Of a stretch of 58,355 nt of DNA, positions 27,115 to 36,455 are shown piece after piece (position 1 is the stretch's first letter; each line of letters opens with the position of its first letter). Under the pieces are notes generated by a model that had not been told where the DNA came from, did not search any database, and saw only the letters and a list, made by a program, of their open reading frames with translations. The translations under genes and the position numbers were made by a program. The stretch is from Proteobacteria bacterium UBA7447 (lineage in GTDB: Bacteria; Pseudomonadota; Gammaproteobacteria; Arenicellales; UBA868). Location: contig DLPX01000048.1 of assembly GCA_002477475.1 (NCBI GenBank), forward strand, positions 1 through 58,355, given 5' to 3'.

Positions 27115-28596
27115 GTGTATTCGGGCGTAGACTTCGCGCCCGTTATCACCGATCTTCACGGCATTCCTGTGCGATTCGCTCTTTCCGTCCTGCGCACCCT
27201 CTCTGCACTGATGATCTCAGTGACGCTGCTGATGTTCGGGAACAGCATGTTCTCTACCCTGCTGGCGCTGCGTGCCAACATCGAGAATTATCCCAATGAG
27301 ATGGTTGGGTTGATGGCCTCGGGATACTTCTTCGGCTTTGCGCTGGGCACCTTCCGGTCCGGACTACTCATTAACCGGATCGGCCATATCCGCACCTTCG
27401 CCGCACTTTCAGCGATCGCAGCAGCCTCGGCCATGATGGTGCTGATTTTCCAGGATCCGTGGGCCTGGGTCGTCCTCCGGGCCATTATGGGTGCGGCCAG
27501 TGCGGGACTTTTTGTCGTGGTCGAAAGCTGGCTCAATAACCGCGCCACCAACAACAGCCGTGGAATTCTGTTGTCCATTTACATCATGATCGGCTACATG
27601 GCTTCTGCCGTTGGCCAGCAAGCGATCAAATTTGGTGACCCGGCAAGTTTCGGACTATTCCTGCTGGTCGGGATCGTCCTGGTTCTGTCTCTCGTTCCCG
27701 TTTCGCTGACCACAGCCACCCATCCGGATCCGGTGGATAAACCCCTTCTCAATATCCGGACGCTTTTTTCGGTCTCGCCGACCGCTGTTGTGGGCTGCCT
27801 CGTTGCCGGACTCATCTCCTCGAGTTGGTGGGGTCTGGGTCCCGTCTATGCCCAAGAGCTTGGCCTGACGGTGGCACAGATCTCTGGCTTCATGACGGCA
27901 GGTCTCCTGGGCGGCATGCTTCTGCAGATCCCGATTGGACGACTGTCGGATCGGCAGGATCGGCGACTTGTGCTCTTTGGTGTCGCCTCTTGCTTGAGCA
28001 TTCCTGCGCTGATGCTGGTACTGAGCGGCATGATGCCGTCCTGGACGCTACCGGTCAGCGCAGCAGTCTTTTTTGGCTTGAGCTCGACGCTGTATCCGTT
28101 GAGTATTGCTTACGCAAATGACTATCTTGATCCAGGCGACGTGGTGGCGGCGAGCGGCGGCTTCGTGCTGGTATTTGGCATCGGTGCGGTAGTTGGGCCA
28201 CTGGCCGCTTCGGCGGCAATGCGCTTTGCAGGACCCCAGGGCATGTTCATGTTTGCTATTGGTGCCGCGGTCCTGCTCGTCGGATTCATTGCCTGGCGAA
28301 GCCGTATTCGGCAATGGGCTCCGGTGGTCGAAAAAGAACCCTATATCCTCCAGCCTGAAACGCCCAGCGCCATCGGCGATCTTGACCCCCGGGCCGAAGT
28401 GGACGAGTACTACGATGATGGTCCGGATACCCTCGAAACACCTGCTCCGGAAGCAGCGCCGAATAAATCGTTTTCTTTCTGGCTGGGACGCTCCGGTGCA
28501 TCGGATGACGACGGGAACGTCGCACATGTTTCATCAGAAACTGAGGCAACACCCGACCCTGAGGAAACAGCGGCCAAAACGCTGGGGCGCGCCTGA
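27115..28596 (+). CDS. Major facilitator superfamily transporter (YcaD-like)
   Basis: A 493-residue MFS carrier with 12 predicted membrane segments within residues 15-400 and the loop-2 motif region GLLINRIGHIRT. A second conserved loop, GRLSDRQDRR, lies between segments 8 and 9. The last ~95 residues are an acidic, proline-rich cytoplasmic tail. Start codons are weak: GTG at 27115 gives a normal family length; an internal GTG at 27169, just before RFALSVLRTL, is the alternative. It resembles YcaD/sugar or metabolite exporters. Substrate unknown. Confidence 0.85.
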   Translation: MYSGVDFAPVITDLHGIPVRFALSVLRTLSALMISVTLLMFGNSMFSTLLALRANIENYPNEMVGLMASGYFFGFALGTFRSGLLINRIGHIRTFAALSAIAAASAMMVLIFQDPWAWVVLRAIMGAASAGLFVVVESWLNNRATNNSRGILLSIYIMIGYMASAVGQQAIKFGDPASFGLFLLVGIVLVLSLVPVSLTTATHPDPVDKPLLNIRTLFSVSPTAVVGCLVAGLISSSWWGLGPVYAQELGLTVAQISGFMTAGLLGGMLLQIPIGRLSDRQDRRLVLFGVASCLSIPALMLVLSGMMPSWTLPVSAAVFFGLSSTLYPLSIAYANDYLDPGDVVAASGGFVLVFGIGAVVGPLAASAAMRFAGPQGMFMFAIGAAVLLVGFIAWRSRIRQWAPVVEKEPYILQPETPSAIGDLDPRAEVDEYYDDGPDTLETPAPEAAPNKSFSFWLGRSGASDDDGNVAHVSSETEATPDPEETAAKTLGRA

Positions 28597-28638
28597 CGGA
28601 TCTGTTTCTTTCCGGACTATTTCCCGAGGGAGGTCGGT

Positions 28639-29121
28639 CTAGGGGCCTGGACTGTACCTTACCGCCAGCACTTCGTAACGCCGTATTCCACCGGGCGCCT
28701 GAAACTCGATCTCATCGTCCTGTCGCTTGCCAATAAGTGCTTTGGCAATCGGTGAACTATGTGAAATCATGCCTTCATCGATATTGGCTTCAAGTTCACC
28801 AACGATGCGGTACGTCACCTCACGATCGCCCTCTTCTTCCCACAGGTCCACCCACGCACCAAACACAATCTTGCCGCCCGCATTGAGTCGCTCAGGATCA
28901 ATGACTTCGGCTACCGCCAGTTTGGCGTCCAGATCTGCAATACGGCCTTCAATAAAGCCCTGTTGCTCACGCGCTGCGTGATATTCGGCGTTCTCAGAAA
29001 GATCCCCATGCGCCCGCGCTTCGGCAATCGCCTCAATGACTGCCGGACGATCCACGCGTTTAAGCCGCAGCAACTCCTCACGAAGCCGTGCCTCTCCTTC
29101 AACCGTTAGCAGTACTCTCAC
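28639..29121 (-). CDS. greA: Transcription elongation factor GreA
   Basis: A 160-residue GreA. The coiled-coil finger carries Asp40 and Glu43 at its tip (ARAHGDLSENAEYHAA), which stimulate RNA cleavage in stalled RNA polymerase. The C-terminal FKBP-like domain has VTYRIVGELEANIDEGMIS. It starts with GTG overlapping the carB stop (GTGA), continuing the dapB-carA-carB-greA order known from Pseudomonas. Confidence 0.95.
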   Translation of the reverse strand: MRVLLTVEGEARLREELLRLKRVDRPAVIEAIAEARAHGDLSENAEYHAAREQQGFIEGRIADLDAKLAVAEVIDPERLNAGGKIVFGAWVDLWEEEGDREVTYRIVGELEANIDEGMISHSSPIAKALIGKRQDDEIEFQAPGGIRRYEVLAVRYSPGP

Positions 29122-32100
29122 TGTCTCACGGTCTCATGAAGGGTCTGCAATCGATTAACACTTTGGTCATTTCCCGCACGATGAGCCTCGCACGCGGCCC
29201 GGGCCGCGGCCAACGTAGTGAAATAGGTTACTTTGTGCGTCAACGCCTGTCGACGGATGGTTTCTGAATCCTGCCGACTGTGCTGACTCGCTGTCGTGTT
29301 CACGATAAGGTCGTACTCACCGTTCTTAATGTTATCTACCACGTGAGGCCGTCCCTCACTCACCTTGTTAACGATACGAGCCTTTAGTCCTGCTCTGCTG
29401 AGCACATGGGCCGTGCCTTCGGTCGCCTCAAGCGAAAAGCCATTTTCGCTCAGATACCTTGCGATGTCGATCACAGACCCCTGATCTGCAGTACGGACGC
29501 TGATGAGCGCTGTCCCCGAGGCAGGGATGAGGAGCCCTGTGGCTCGCTGCGCCTTGCGGTACGCTTCGCCGAAGGTCATGCCGATACCCATGACTTCTCC
29601 CGTGCTTTTCATTTCCGGGCCAAGCAAAGGATCCACTCCGGGGAACTTAATGAACGGGAACACAGCCTCCTTGACGGAAAAATAGTCTGGCCGGATCGTA
29701 CCTTGAACCCCCTGATCCGCCAAAGACACCCCGGACATGACCCGCGCCCCGATCTTGGCCAAGGGACGGGTCGTTGCCTTGGAGACAAAAGGCACCGTGC
29801 GTGATGCACGAGGATTCACCTCGAGGACATAGACATCTCTGCCTTTAACGGCGAACTGCACGTTCATGAGGCCCCGGACCCCGAGCGCCATGGCCATCTC
29901 GGCAGTCTGCTGCTCCAGGCGGCTTTGAATCTTTGCGCTCAAGGCAAACGGGGGCAACACACAGGCTGAGTCCCCCGAATGGACCCCAGCTTCTTCGATA
30001 TGCTCCATGATTCCGCCGATCACCACCTCGTTCTCATCGCAGATGGCGTCCACATCGACCTCAACGGCATCGTTCAAAAAGCGATCGAGCAGAATGGGAG
30101 ATTCATTGGATACCTTGAAGGCATCACGCAGATAGCGGGATAGCTCTTCCGGCCCGTGCACAATCTCCATGGCGCGCCCGCCCAGCACGTAGGACGGCCG
30201 AACCACGAGCGGGTAGCCGATTTCCCCAGCCCGCTCAAGCGCCTGCTCCTCGGTGGTCGCTGTGCGGTTCTCCGGCTGTAGCAGGCCGAGCTGGGAAATC
30301 AGCTCCTGGAAGTGGTCCCGATCTTCCGCCTGATGAATTGAGTCCGGCGAGGTGCCGAGGATAGGCACTCCCGCTTGCGCAAGGCCTCGGGACAATTTCA
30401 GCGGAGTTTGCCCCCCATACTGGACGATCACTCCCGAGGGATTCTCGACCGAGCAAATTTCAAGGACGTCTTCAAGCGTCAGCGGTTCAAAATACAGTCG
30501 ATCCGAGGTGTCGTAATCCGTTGAAACAGTCTCAGGATTGCAGTTGACCATGATGGTCTGGTAGCCATCCTCACGCAACGCCATCGCCGCGTGGACACAA
30601 CAATAGTCAAACTCGATTCCCTGGCCAATACGGTTTGGCCCGCCACCCAAAACCATGACCTTGGCTTTCGTTTCAGGATGCGATTCGCACTCGTCTTCAT
30701 AGGTGGAATAGAGGTAGGCGGTAGGGGTGGAAAACTCCCCGGCGCACGAATCCACACGCTTATAGACCGGCCTGACACTGAGTTCATGCCGGCGGGCACG
30801 CAATTCTAATTCGCTGACACGCATCAAATCGGCAAGGCGTGCATCTGAGAACCCCTCTCGCTTGAAACGCCGCAGGTCTGGGGCGCTGACTTTGGACAAA
30901 GACATCTCGCTGACCTTGGCCTCCGACGCCACCAGCTCGGCAATCTGCGAGAGAAACCAAGGATCAATTCCTGTGAGCGTCTGTACCTCATCCAATCCAA
31001 GACCCTGCCGAAACGCATCAGCGATATACCAGGCGCGGCGCGCGCCTGGCACCCGAAGGACCCGCGCCAAATCATGATTATCCGCGGTTGGATCCCATAG
31101 GGGTTCAAGACCGAGGCTGCCGATCTCGAGACTGCGCAGCGCCTTTTGGAACGACTCTTTAAAGGTCCGCCCGATAGCCATCGCCTCACCCACCGACTTC
31201 ATCTGGGTCGTCAGCGTCGGATCCGCCTGGGGAAACTTCTCAAAATCAAAGCGGGGGATCTTCGTCACAACATAGTCGATGGAGGGCTCGAATGAAGCCG
31301 GTGTTGCACCGCCCGTGATGTCATTATCCAACTCATCCAAGGTATATCCGACCGCAAGTTTTGCCGCGACTTTGGCGATCGGAAACCCTGTCGCCTTGGA
31401 CGCGAGTGCAGAAGAACGTGATACCCGGGGATTCATCTCAATCACCACCATGCGGCCGCTCGCCGGATCGATAGCAAACTGCACGTTGGATCCACCGGTA
31501 TCTACCCCGATCTCACGCAATACGGCGATGCTCGCGTTGCGCATGATCTGATATTCCTTATCGGTGAGCGTCAACGCCGGCGCGACCGTAATGGAATCTC
31601 CGGTATGAACACCCATCGCATCGAAATTCTCTATCGAGCAGACAATAATGCAGTTATCACGCCGGTCCCGCACCACTTCCATCTCAAACTCTTTCCAACC
31701 GAGAATGCATTCCTCAATGAGCAGTTCGTTGGTGGGCGACGCATCCAGCCCACGGCGGCATATCGCCTCATACTCCTCAGTGTTGTAGGCAATTCCACCG
31801 CCGCTGCCTCCAAGGGTGAAGGAGGGTCGGATAATGACGGGAAAGCCAATCCGCTCCAGGACGGCTGCGGCCTCTTCCATTGAATGGGCGAGATCACCTG
31901 TAACCACGTCAAGACCAATCGCCTGCATGGCATCCCGGAACCGCTCGCGATCCTCGGCTTTGTCAATTGCATCCTGGGTTGCCCCGATCATCTCAACACC
32001 GAATTTCTCCAGCACGCCGTGACGCTCCAGGTCCAAAGAGCAGTTCAAAGCCGTCTGACCGCCCATCGTGGGCAACAATACGTCGGGACGCTCTTTTTCA

Positions 32101-32333
32101 ATAATGAGTGCAACCGCCTCCCAGGTAATCGGCTCAATGTAGGTGGCATCTGCGAACTCGGGATCGGTCATGATCGTTGCGGGATTGGAGTTCACCAGAA
32201 TGACCCGATAACCCTCCTCCCGAAGAGCCTTACAGGCCTGCACTCCCGAGTAGTCGAATTCACAGGCTTGGCCAATGACAATCGGACCCGCGCCAATCAC
32301 CAGCACTGAAGAGATGTCAGTTCGTTTTGGCAT
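29118..32333 (-). CDS. carB: Carbamoyl-phosphate synthase large subunit
   Basis: A 1071-residue protein of normal CarB length. It has two ATP-grasp halves; each holds a GGGPNRIGQG- or GAGPIVIGQA-type loop (about 10-25 and 560-575) and the IEMNPRVSRSSALASK / LEVNPRASRTVPFVSK metal-binding strands. The C-terminal MGS-like domain (about 940-1071) is the allosteric site. It makes carbamoyl phosphate for arginine and pyrimidine synthesis with CarA. It overlaps carA by 17 bases. Confidence 0.98.
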   Translation of the reverse strand: MPKRTDISSVLVIGAGPIVIGQACEFDYSGVQACKALREEGYRVILVNSNPATIMTDPEFADATYIEPITWEAVALIIEKERPDVLLPTMGGQTALNCSLDLERHGVLEKFGVEMIGATQDAIDKAEDRERFRDAMQAIGLDVVTGDLAHSMEEAAAVLERIGFPVIIRPSFTLGGSGGGIAYNTEEYEAICRRGLDASPTNELLIEECILGWKEFEMEVVRDRRDNCIIVCSIENFDAMGVHTGDSITVAPALTLTDKEYQIMRNASIAVLREIGVDTGGSNVQFAIDPASGRMVVIEMNPRVSRSSALASKATGFPIAKVAAKLAVGYTLDELDNDITGGATPASFEPSIDYVVTKIPRFDFEKFPQADPTLTTQMKSVGEAMAIGRTFKESFQKALRSLEIGSLGLEPLWDPTADNHDLARVLRVPGARRAWYIADAFRQGLGLDEVQTLTGIDPWFLSQIAELVASEAKVSEMSLSKVSAPDLRRFKREGFSDARLADLMRVSELELRARRHELSVRPVYKRVDSCAGEFSTPTAYLYSTYEDECESHPETKAKVMVLGGGPNRIGQGIEFDYCCVHAAMALREDGYQTIMVNCNPETVSTDYDTSDRLYFEPLTLEDVLEICSVENPSGVIVQYGGQTPLKLSRGLAQAGVPILGTSPDSIHQAEDRDHFQELISQLGLLQPENRTATTEEQALERAGEIGYPLVVRPSYVLGGRAMEIVHGPEELSRYLRDAFKVSNESPILLDRFLNDAVEVDVDAICDENEVVIGGIMEHIEEAGVHSGDSACVLPPFALSAKIQSRLEQQTAEMAMALGVRGLMNVQFAVKGRDVYVLEVNPRASRTVPFVSKATTRPLAKIGARVMSGVSLADQGVQGTIRPDYFSVKEAVFPFIKFPGVDPLLGPEMKSTGEVMGIGMTFGEAYRKAQRATGLLIPASGTALISVRTADQGSVIDIARYLSENGFSLEATEGTAHVLSRAGLKARIVNKVSEGRPHVVDNIKNGEYDLIVNTTASQHSRQDSETIRRQALTHKVTYFTTLAAARAACEAHRAGNDQSVNRLQTLHETVRQ

Positions 32334-33462
32334 GACCTGATTTTTTTGATTGCCCCATCAGTTCGACAAACTGATCAAAGAGCGAAACGATATCGTGAGG
32401 TCCGGGGCTGGCTTCAGGGTGGCCCTGGAAGGAAAACGCCGGCGCATCGCGCAGCGCAATCCCCTGAATGGACTGATCAAATAGCGAGCGGTGCGTCACT
32501 GAAACGCCCTCAGGCAATGAATCCGGATCGACCGCAAACCCGTGATTTTGGCTGGTGATCATGACCTGACTGGTGGCGAGATCCACAACGGGATGATTCG
32601 CGCCGTGATGGCCAAATTTCATCTTGAGTGTTTTGGCGCCCGCGGCAAGCCCAAGCAATTGGTGTCCAAGGCAAATTCCAAATACGGGCACCCGAGCCTT
32701 CAGAATCTCCTGAATTGCCTCAACCGCGTAGGTGCAGGGCTCAGGGTCCCCTGGCCCGTTTGACAGAAAGACGCCGTCAGGATTTTTCGCCAGCACGGCT
32801 TCTGCACGGGTTTCTGCCGGCACCACCTCGACCGAACAGCCCCGATCGACCAGCAAGCGCAGAATATTCCGCTTTACTCCGAAGTCATAAGCCGCCACCT
32901 GAAATTTGGGCTTAGCTGGAGATCTGAAACCACTTTCCAGTTCCCAACTGCCCTCCTCCCACAGATAGGGTTTTTCAGTAGTAACCGCTTTTGCGAGATC
33001 CATCCCCTTAAGGCCGGCAAAGGCCTGCGCCTTGGCAACGGCTCCGTTCTCGTCGATATCACCAGCCTGCAGACAACCATTTTGTGCGCCCTTTTCGCGT
33101 AGCACCCGAGTTAACTGCCGCGTGTCAATGTCGCTGATCCCAATGACGCCTTGGCTAACCAGGAAGTCACTCAAACTTTCTTGGGAGCGAAAATTGCTGA
33201 GTAGTGTCGGATAATCACGCACGACAAGACCGCAAGCATAAGCGACTTCGGCTTCCTTATCCTCGTCATTGGCGCCGACGTTGCCGATATGCGGACAAGT
33301 CAAGGTAACAATCTGCCGGGCATATGAGGGATCCGAAACGATCTCCTGGTAGCCTGTCATCGCGGTATTAAATACCACTTCGCCGACCGTCTCGCCGGCA
33401 GCGCCGATAGATCGGCCGCGAAAAATCGTTCCATCTTCAAGAGCCAGAATCGCTGGGATCAC
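32317..33462 (-). CDS. carA: Carbamoyl-phosphate synthase small subunit (glutamine amidotransferase)
   Basis: A 381-residue CarA. The class I amidotransferase triad is Cys264 (FGICLGHQ), His348 and Glu350 (FQGHPEAS). It releases ammonia from glutamine and channels it to CarB. The start is GTG (GTGATCCCAGCG), with AAGG upstream. A terminator lies 21-50 bases further upstream, so carAB-greA has its own promoter or depends on read-through from dapB. Confidence 0.97.
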   Translation of the reverse strand: MIPAILALEDGTIFRGRSIGAAGETVGEVVFNTAMTGYQEIVSDPSYARQIVTLTCPHIGNVGANDEDKEAEVAYACGLVVRDYPTLLSNFRSQESLSDFLVSQGVIGISDIDTRQLTRVLREKGAQNGCLQAGDIDENGAVAKAQAFAGLKGMDLAKAVTTEKPYLWEEGSWELESGFRSPAKPKFQVAAYDFGVKRNILRLLVDRGCSVEVVPAETRAEAVLAKNPDGVFLSNGPGDPEPCTYAVEAIQEILKARVPVFGICLGHQLLGLAAGAKTLKMKFGHHGANHPVVDLATSQVMITSQNHGFAVDPDSLPEGVSVTHRSLFDQSIQGIALRDAPAFSFQGHPEASPGPHDIVSLFDQFVELMGQSKKSGHAKTN

Positions 33463-33482
33463 AAGATAAAACCTTTATCCGG

Positions 33483-33518
33483 ACAAAAAAAAGGAGAGAC
33501 CCCGGGGTCTCTCCTTTT
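33483..33518 (-). terminator. Rho-independent terminator between dapB and carA
   Basis: AAAAGGAGAGACCCC (33489-33503) and GGGGTCTCTCCTTTT (33504-33518) form a perfect 15-bp inverted repeat. The run of eight A at 33485-33492 gives a U-tract on the minus-strand transcript, so it ends messages from dapB. Confidence 0.9.
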
Positions 33519-33596
33519 CTGAATCAGATGCTCGCTCATTTCGGGGAAAGCAGTCTATCTTCTCGCGCCTCAAACATCAATCGTTCACGGGCTCTT

Positions 33597-34385
33597 TTAC
33601 GACTTTAATCCCAATACATCCTGCATATCGAAGAGGCCAGAAGGCTCTTCCATCAGCCATTGAGCGCAACGCAGCGCTCCATTGGCATAGATTTCCCGAC
33701 CCGAAGCCTTGTGGGTAATTTCCACCCGCTCTTTGGTTCCGGCAAACCACACACTATGCTCGCCGATTACATCCGATGCCCGGATAGTGGAAAAGCCAAT
33801 TTCCTTATCGCTGCGCGGTCCCGTATGACCTTGCCGGGCAAAAACCCCGTGTTCGTCGAGCGTTCTGTCGAGCGCCTTGGCCACGACTTCGCCCATTTTC
33901 AGCGCAGTGCCAGAAGGTGCGTCCACCTTGTGGCGATGGTGCGCCTCAATAATCTCGACATCAACCTCGTCACCAAATGCCCTGGCTGCGAGTTCCAACA
34001 GTCTCAAGGTGATATTGACCCCTACGCTCATATTCGGCGCCCACACGACCGCCGTTTTTTTAGCCAGCTCAGCCATTCGCTCTCTATCGCTATCGGACAA
34101 CCCGGTTGTCCCGATGACCGCTTTTCGGCCGTGTTCGGCACAAAAAGCAAGATTGGCTAAAGACGCCACCGGCGACGTGAAATCGATCAGTACATCGAAC
34201 GACGGACCGTCGATACCGTCGGTCAGAATCACTGAGCTTTGGCCGCTGCCAGCAGACTGGCCGACCGATTCGTGTCCGCTCTGCTCGAAAGCATGTGCCA
34301 GGGCAAACGACTCATGACCCTCGCAGGCCGAAATCAGACTTTGCCCCATTCGGCCCGCAGCGCCGGCGATCGCAAGTTGAATCAT
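33597..34385 (-). CDS. dapB: 4-hydroxy-tetrahydrodipicolinate reductase
   Basis: A 262-residue DapB with cofactor loop GAAGRMG (8-14) and catalytic block EAHHRHKVDAPSGTAL (His149, Lys153). It reduces the lysine/diaminopimelate precursor with NAD(P)H. CAGGAA lies upstream of its ATG. It follows mdh by 33 bases on the same strand. Confidence 0.97.
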   Translation of the reverse strand: MIQLAIAGAAGRMGQSLISACEGHESFALAHAFEQSGHESVGQSAGSGQSSVILTDGIDGPSFDVLIDFTSPVASLANLAFCAEHGRKAVIGTTGLSDSDRERMAELAKKTAVVWAPNMSVGVNITLRLLELAARAFGDEVDVEIIEAHHRHKVDAPSGTALKMGEVVAKALDRTLDEHGVFARQGHTGPRSDKEIGFSTIRASDVIGEHSVWFAGTKERVEITHKASGREIYANGALRCAQWLMEEPSGLFDMQDVLGLKS

Positions 34386-34418
34386 GGTGTTCCTGTCGAA
34401 ATGGAAAAAGTTCCGGGC

Positions 34419-35399
34419 CTAACTCAAAAGATCCTTTACCCCGTCACGTTCCTCGCAGAGCTCAGCCTCGGTGATCTTCATCCTTTCCTCGCTGAAATCA
34501 TTGATTTCAAGATCCTGTACTACAGAGTACTTGCCGTTGGTGCAAGTCACGGGGAAGGAGTAGATCAGCCCCGATTCAATTCCATAATCTCCGGTTGATG
34601 GAATCGCCATGCTGACCCAGTCTTCCTGTGACGTGCCGTGGGTCCAGGTATGCATATGATCAATCGCGGCGCCCGCGGCTGATGCCGCGCTCGAAGCGCC
34701 ACGAGCCTTGATAATCGCCGCGCCGCGCTGCTGTACCGTGGGAATGAAATCGTCCTTGATCCATGACTCATCAACGAGATCCGTCGCGAGCTTCCCACCA
34801 ATCATTGTGTGATGGATATCAGGATACTGGGTGGCAGAGTGATTTCCCCAGATGGTTACCCTGGAGATATCGGTGGTTGCTGCGCCGGTTTTGTCCGCCA
34901 ACTGGCTGATGGCGCGATTGTGGTCCAAACGCGTCATTGCCGTAAATTGAGCCGCGTCGATATCCGGCGCGTTTGCAGAGGCAATCAGTGCATTGGTATT
35001 CGCCGGATTTCCAACGACCAATACCTTAACATCTCGAGAGGCGACCTCATTCAGCGCCTTGCCTTGCACCGAGAATATTCGGGCATTCTCGGTCAGCAAG
35101 TCCTTGCGCTCCATTCCCGGCCCCCGGGGACGGGCACCTACCAGCATAGCGAAATCGATATCCGCAAATACAACGGCAGGATCATCAGACGCCACTATGC
35201 CGTGAAGCAGTGGGAATGCACAGTCATCAAGCTCCATGACAACGCCCTGAAGGGCGCCCATCGCCGGAGGGATTTCGAGCAACTGCAAAATGACCGGCTG
35301 GTCGCTTCCCAGCATATCGCCCGCAGCAATCCTGAACAGCATGGCGTAACTGATCTGTCCGGCCGCACCTGTGACCGCAACCCGCACCGGTTTCTTCAT
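34419..35399 (-). CDS. mdh: Malate dehydrogenase
   Basis: A 326-residue NAD-dependent malate dehydrogenase of the LDH/MDH superfamily. The cofactor loop is GAAGQISYAM, with substrate arginines in GARPRGPGMERK and LDHNRAISQL, and catalytic His in IWGNHSATQYPD. The length and GAAGQI start match the cytosolic-type MDH of many proteobacteria. It converts malate and oxaloacetate in the TCA cycle. A GGAGAG ribosome-binding site precedes the ATG. Confidence 0.96.
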   Translation of the reverse strand: MKKPVRVAVTGAAGQISYAMLFRIAAGDMLGSDQPVILQLLEIPPAMGALQGVVMELDDCAFPLLHGIVASDDPAVVFADIDFAMLVGARPRGPGMERKDLLTENARIFSVQGKALNEVASRDVKVLVVGNPANTNALIASANAPDIDAAQFTAMTRLDHNRAISQLADKTGAATTDISRVTIWGNHSATQYPDIHHTMIGGKLATDLVDESWIKDDFIPTVQQRGAAIIKARGASSAASAAGAAIDHMHTWTHGTSQEDWVSMAIPSTGDYGIESGLIYSFPVTCTNGKYSVVQDLEINDFSEERMKITEAELCEERDGVKDLLS

Positions 35400-35414
35400 G
35401 AACCACTCTCCTTT

Positions 35415-35441
35415 TTTCTAAGTCCCAAATTTCTAAGTCCC
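35415..35441. repeat. 12-bp tandem direct repeat upstream of mdh
   Basis: TTTCTAAGTCCC is present at 35415-35426 and again at 35430-35441, a 15-base period, in the mdh 5' leader. It may be a replication slip or a regulatory element. The remaining gap to the stress-protein gene shows only a short GC-rich inverted repeat near 35545. Confidence 0.6.
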
Positions 35442-35568
35442 GAAAAATCCATCAACGTCAGGCAACAGCGAGATCTCGCGGCTCGCGCCTGTATCCCACT
35501 AAATAGACTGCCTAGAGCCAAAGTGGCCACACGCTGATGAGGCGGCTAGGCCGCGCGTCTAAATCACT

Positions 35569-36417
35569 CTAGTGACACAAAATGACGGGGCACGTTGCGT
35601 GATTAAAGATCTCACTGGTCGGTCCGCCAAAGACCAGTTGGCGCAGGCGGCTGCGGGTAAAAGCGCCTTTGATGATCAGATCTGCGTCAAAGTCCTTGGC
35701 CTCGGAAACAATGACCTGGCCCACCGTGGAACCGGCGGTCTCTGCCATTTTCGATTGAACCTTAAATCCGCTGGCCCGAAGATGCGCAGTGATCAGTTCC
35801 ACATCCGGCCCGGCAACCATACCCCCCTCCACAGACAGTACCTGTATCGCCTCCGATCGGGCGAGCAAAGGCCTTGCGGCACTCAGCGCTCGTGCTGTCT
35901 CTGTGCTGCCGTTCCAGGCCACCAGTATCCGACGGCCAATCGTCTGAGGTATTTGATCACTGACAAGCAGCAAAGGTCGACCACTTTCGAAAAGCAGCGC
36001 CTCAGCGGTGCTCTTCCAGTCCATATCACCACTCGCCAGATCACGATGCAATACACTGATTCCAAAGGCCCTGGCGTATTCACCCAGACCCTCAGGACCG
36101 GTCCCCATCATTTCCGTCCAGCCCGCCCGCAAGCCTTCTCCGTCCAGCGAACTCAACGGAATTCCCCGTTCTGCAATAAGTGACTCGAATGCCTCACGAG
36201 CGAGTGTTGCCTGCTGTCTGCCCTCTTCCTCAAAAGCGGCGAGGTAGTCCCCGGGCAAAGTAATACCTTCCCCTGCAATGATCGGAAGTACCTGACGGCT
36301 GTAGGCGCCTTCGATATATGCGCCTTCAGTTTCCGCTATGCGTTTTGCGGCATCGACCGCCGCCGCATTGGGCTGGGTGTTATTGAATGGAACCAGTATT
36401 GTGCGCAAACCCGACAT
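35569..36417 (-). CDS. Tandem universal stress protein (UspA family)
   Basis: A 282-residue protein containing two Usp-like halves. The N-terminal half is degenerate. The C-terminal half keeps the nucleotide-loop end (GAFTRSRLRQLVFGGPTSEI) and the TCPVIL strand. Such proteins aid survival under stress. GGAGGAGG lies just before the ATG. It is separated from mdh by 169 bases and is probably its own unit. Confidence 0.88.
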   Translation of the reverse strand: MSGLRTILVPFNNTQPNAAAVDAAKRIAETEGAYIEGAYSRQVLPIIAGEGITLPGDYLAAFEEEGRQQATLAREAFESLIAERGIPLSSLDGEGLRAGWTEMMGTGPEGLGEYARAFGISVLHRDLASGDMDWKSTAEALLFESGRPLLLVSDQIPQTIGRRILVAWNGSTETARALSAARPLLARSEAIQVLSVEGGMVAGPDVELITAHLRASGFKVQSKMAETAGSTVGQVIVSEAKDFDADLIIKGAFTRSRLRQLVFGGPTSEIFNHATCPVILCH

Positions 36418-36455
36418 GGATAAACCTCCTCCATGGAAAAATTCGCCTTATTTTA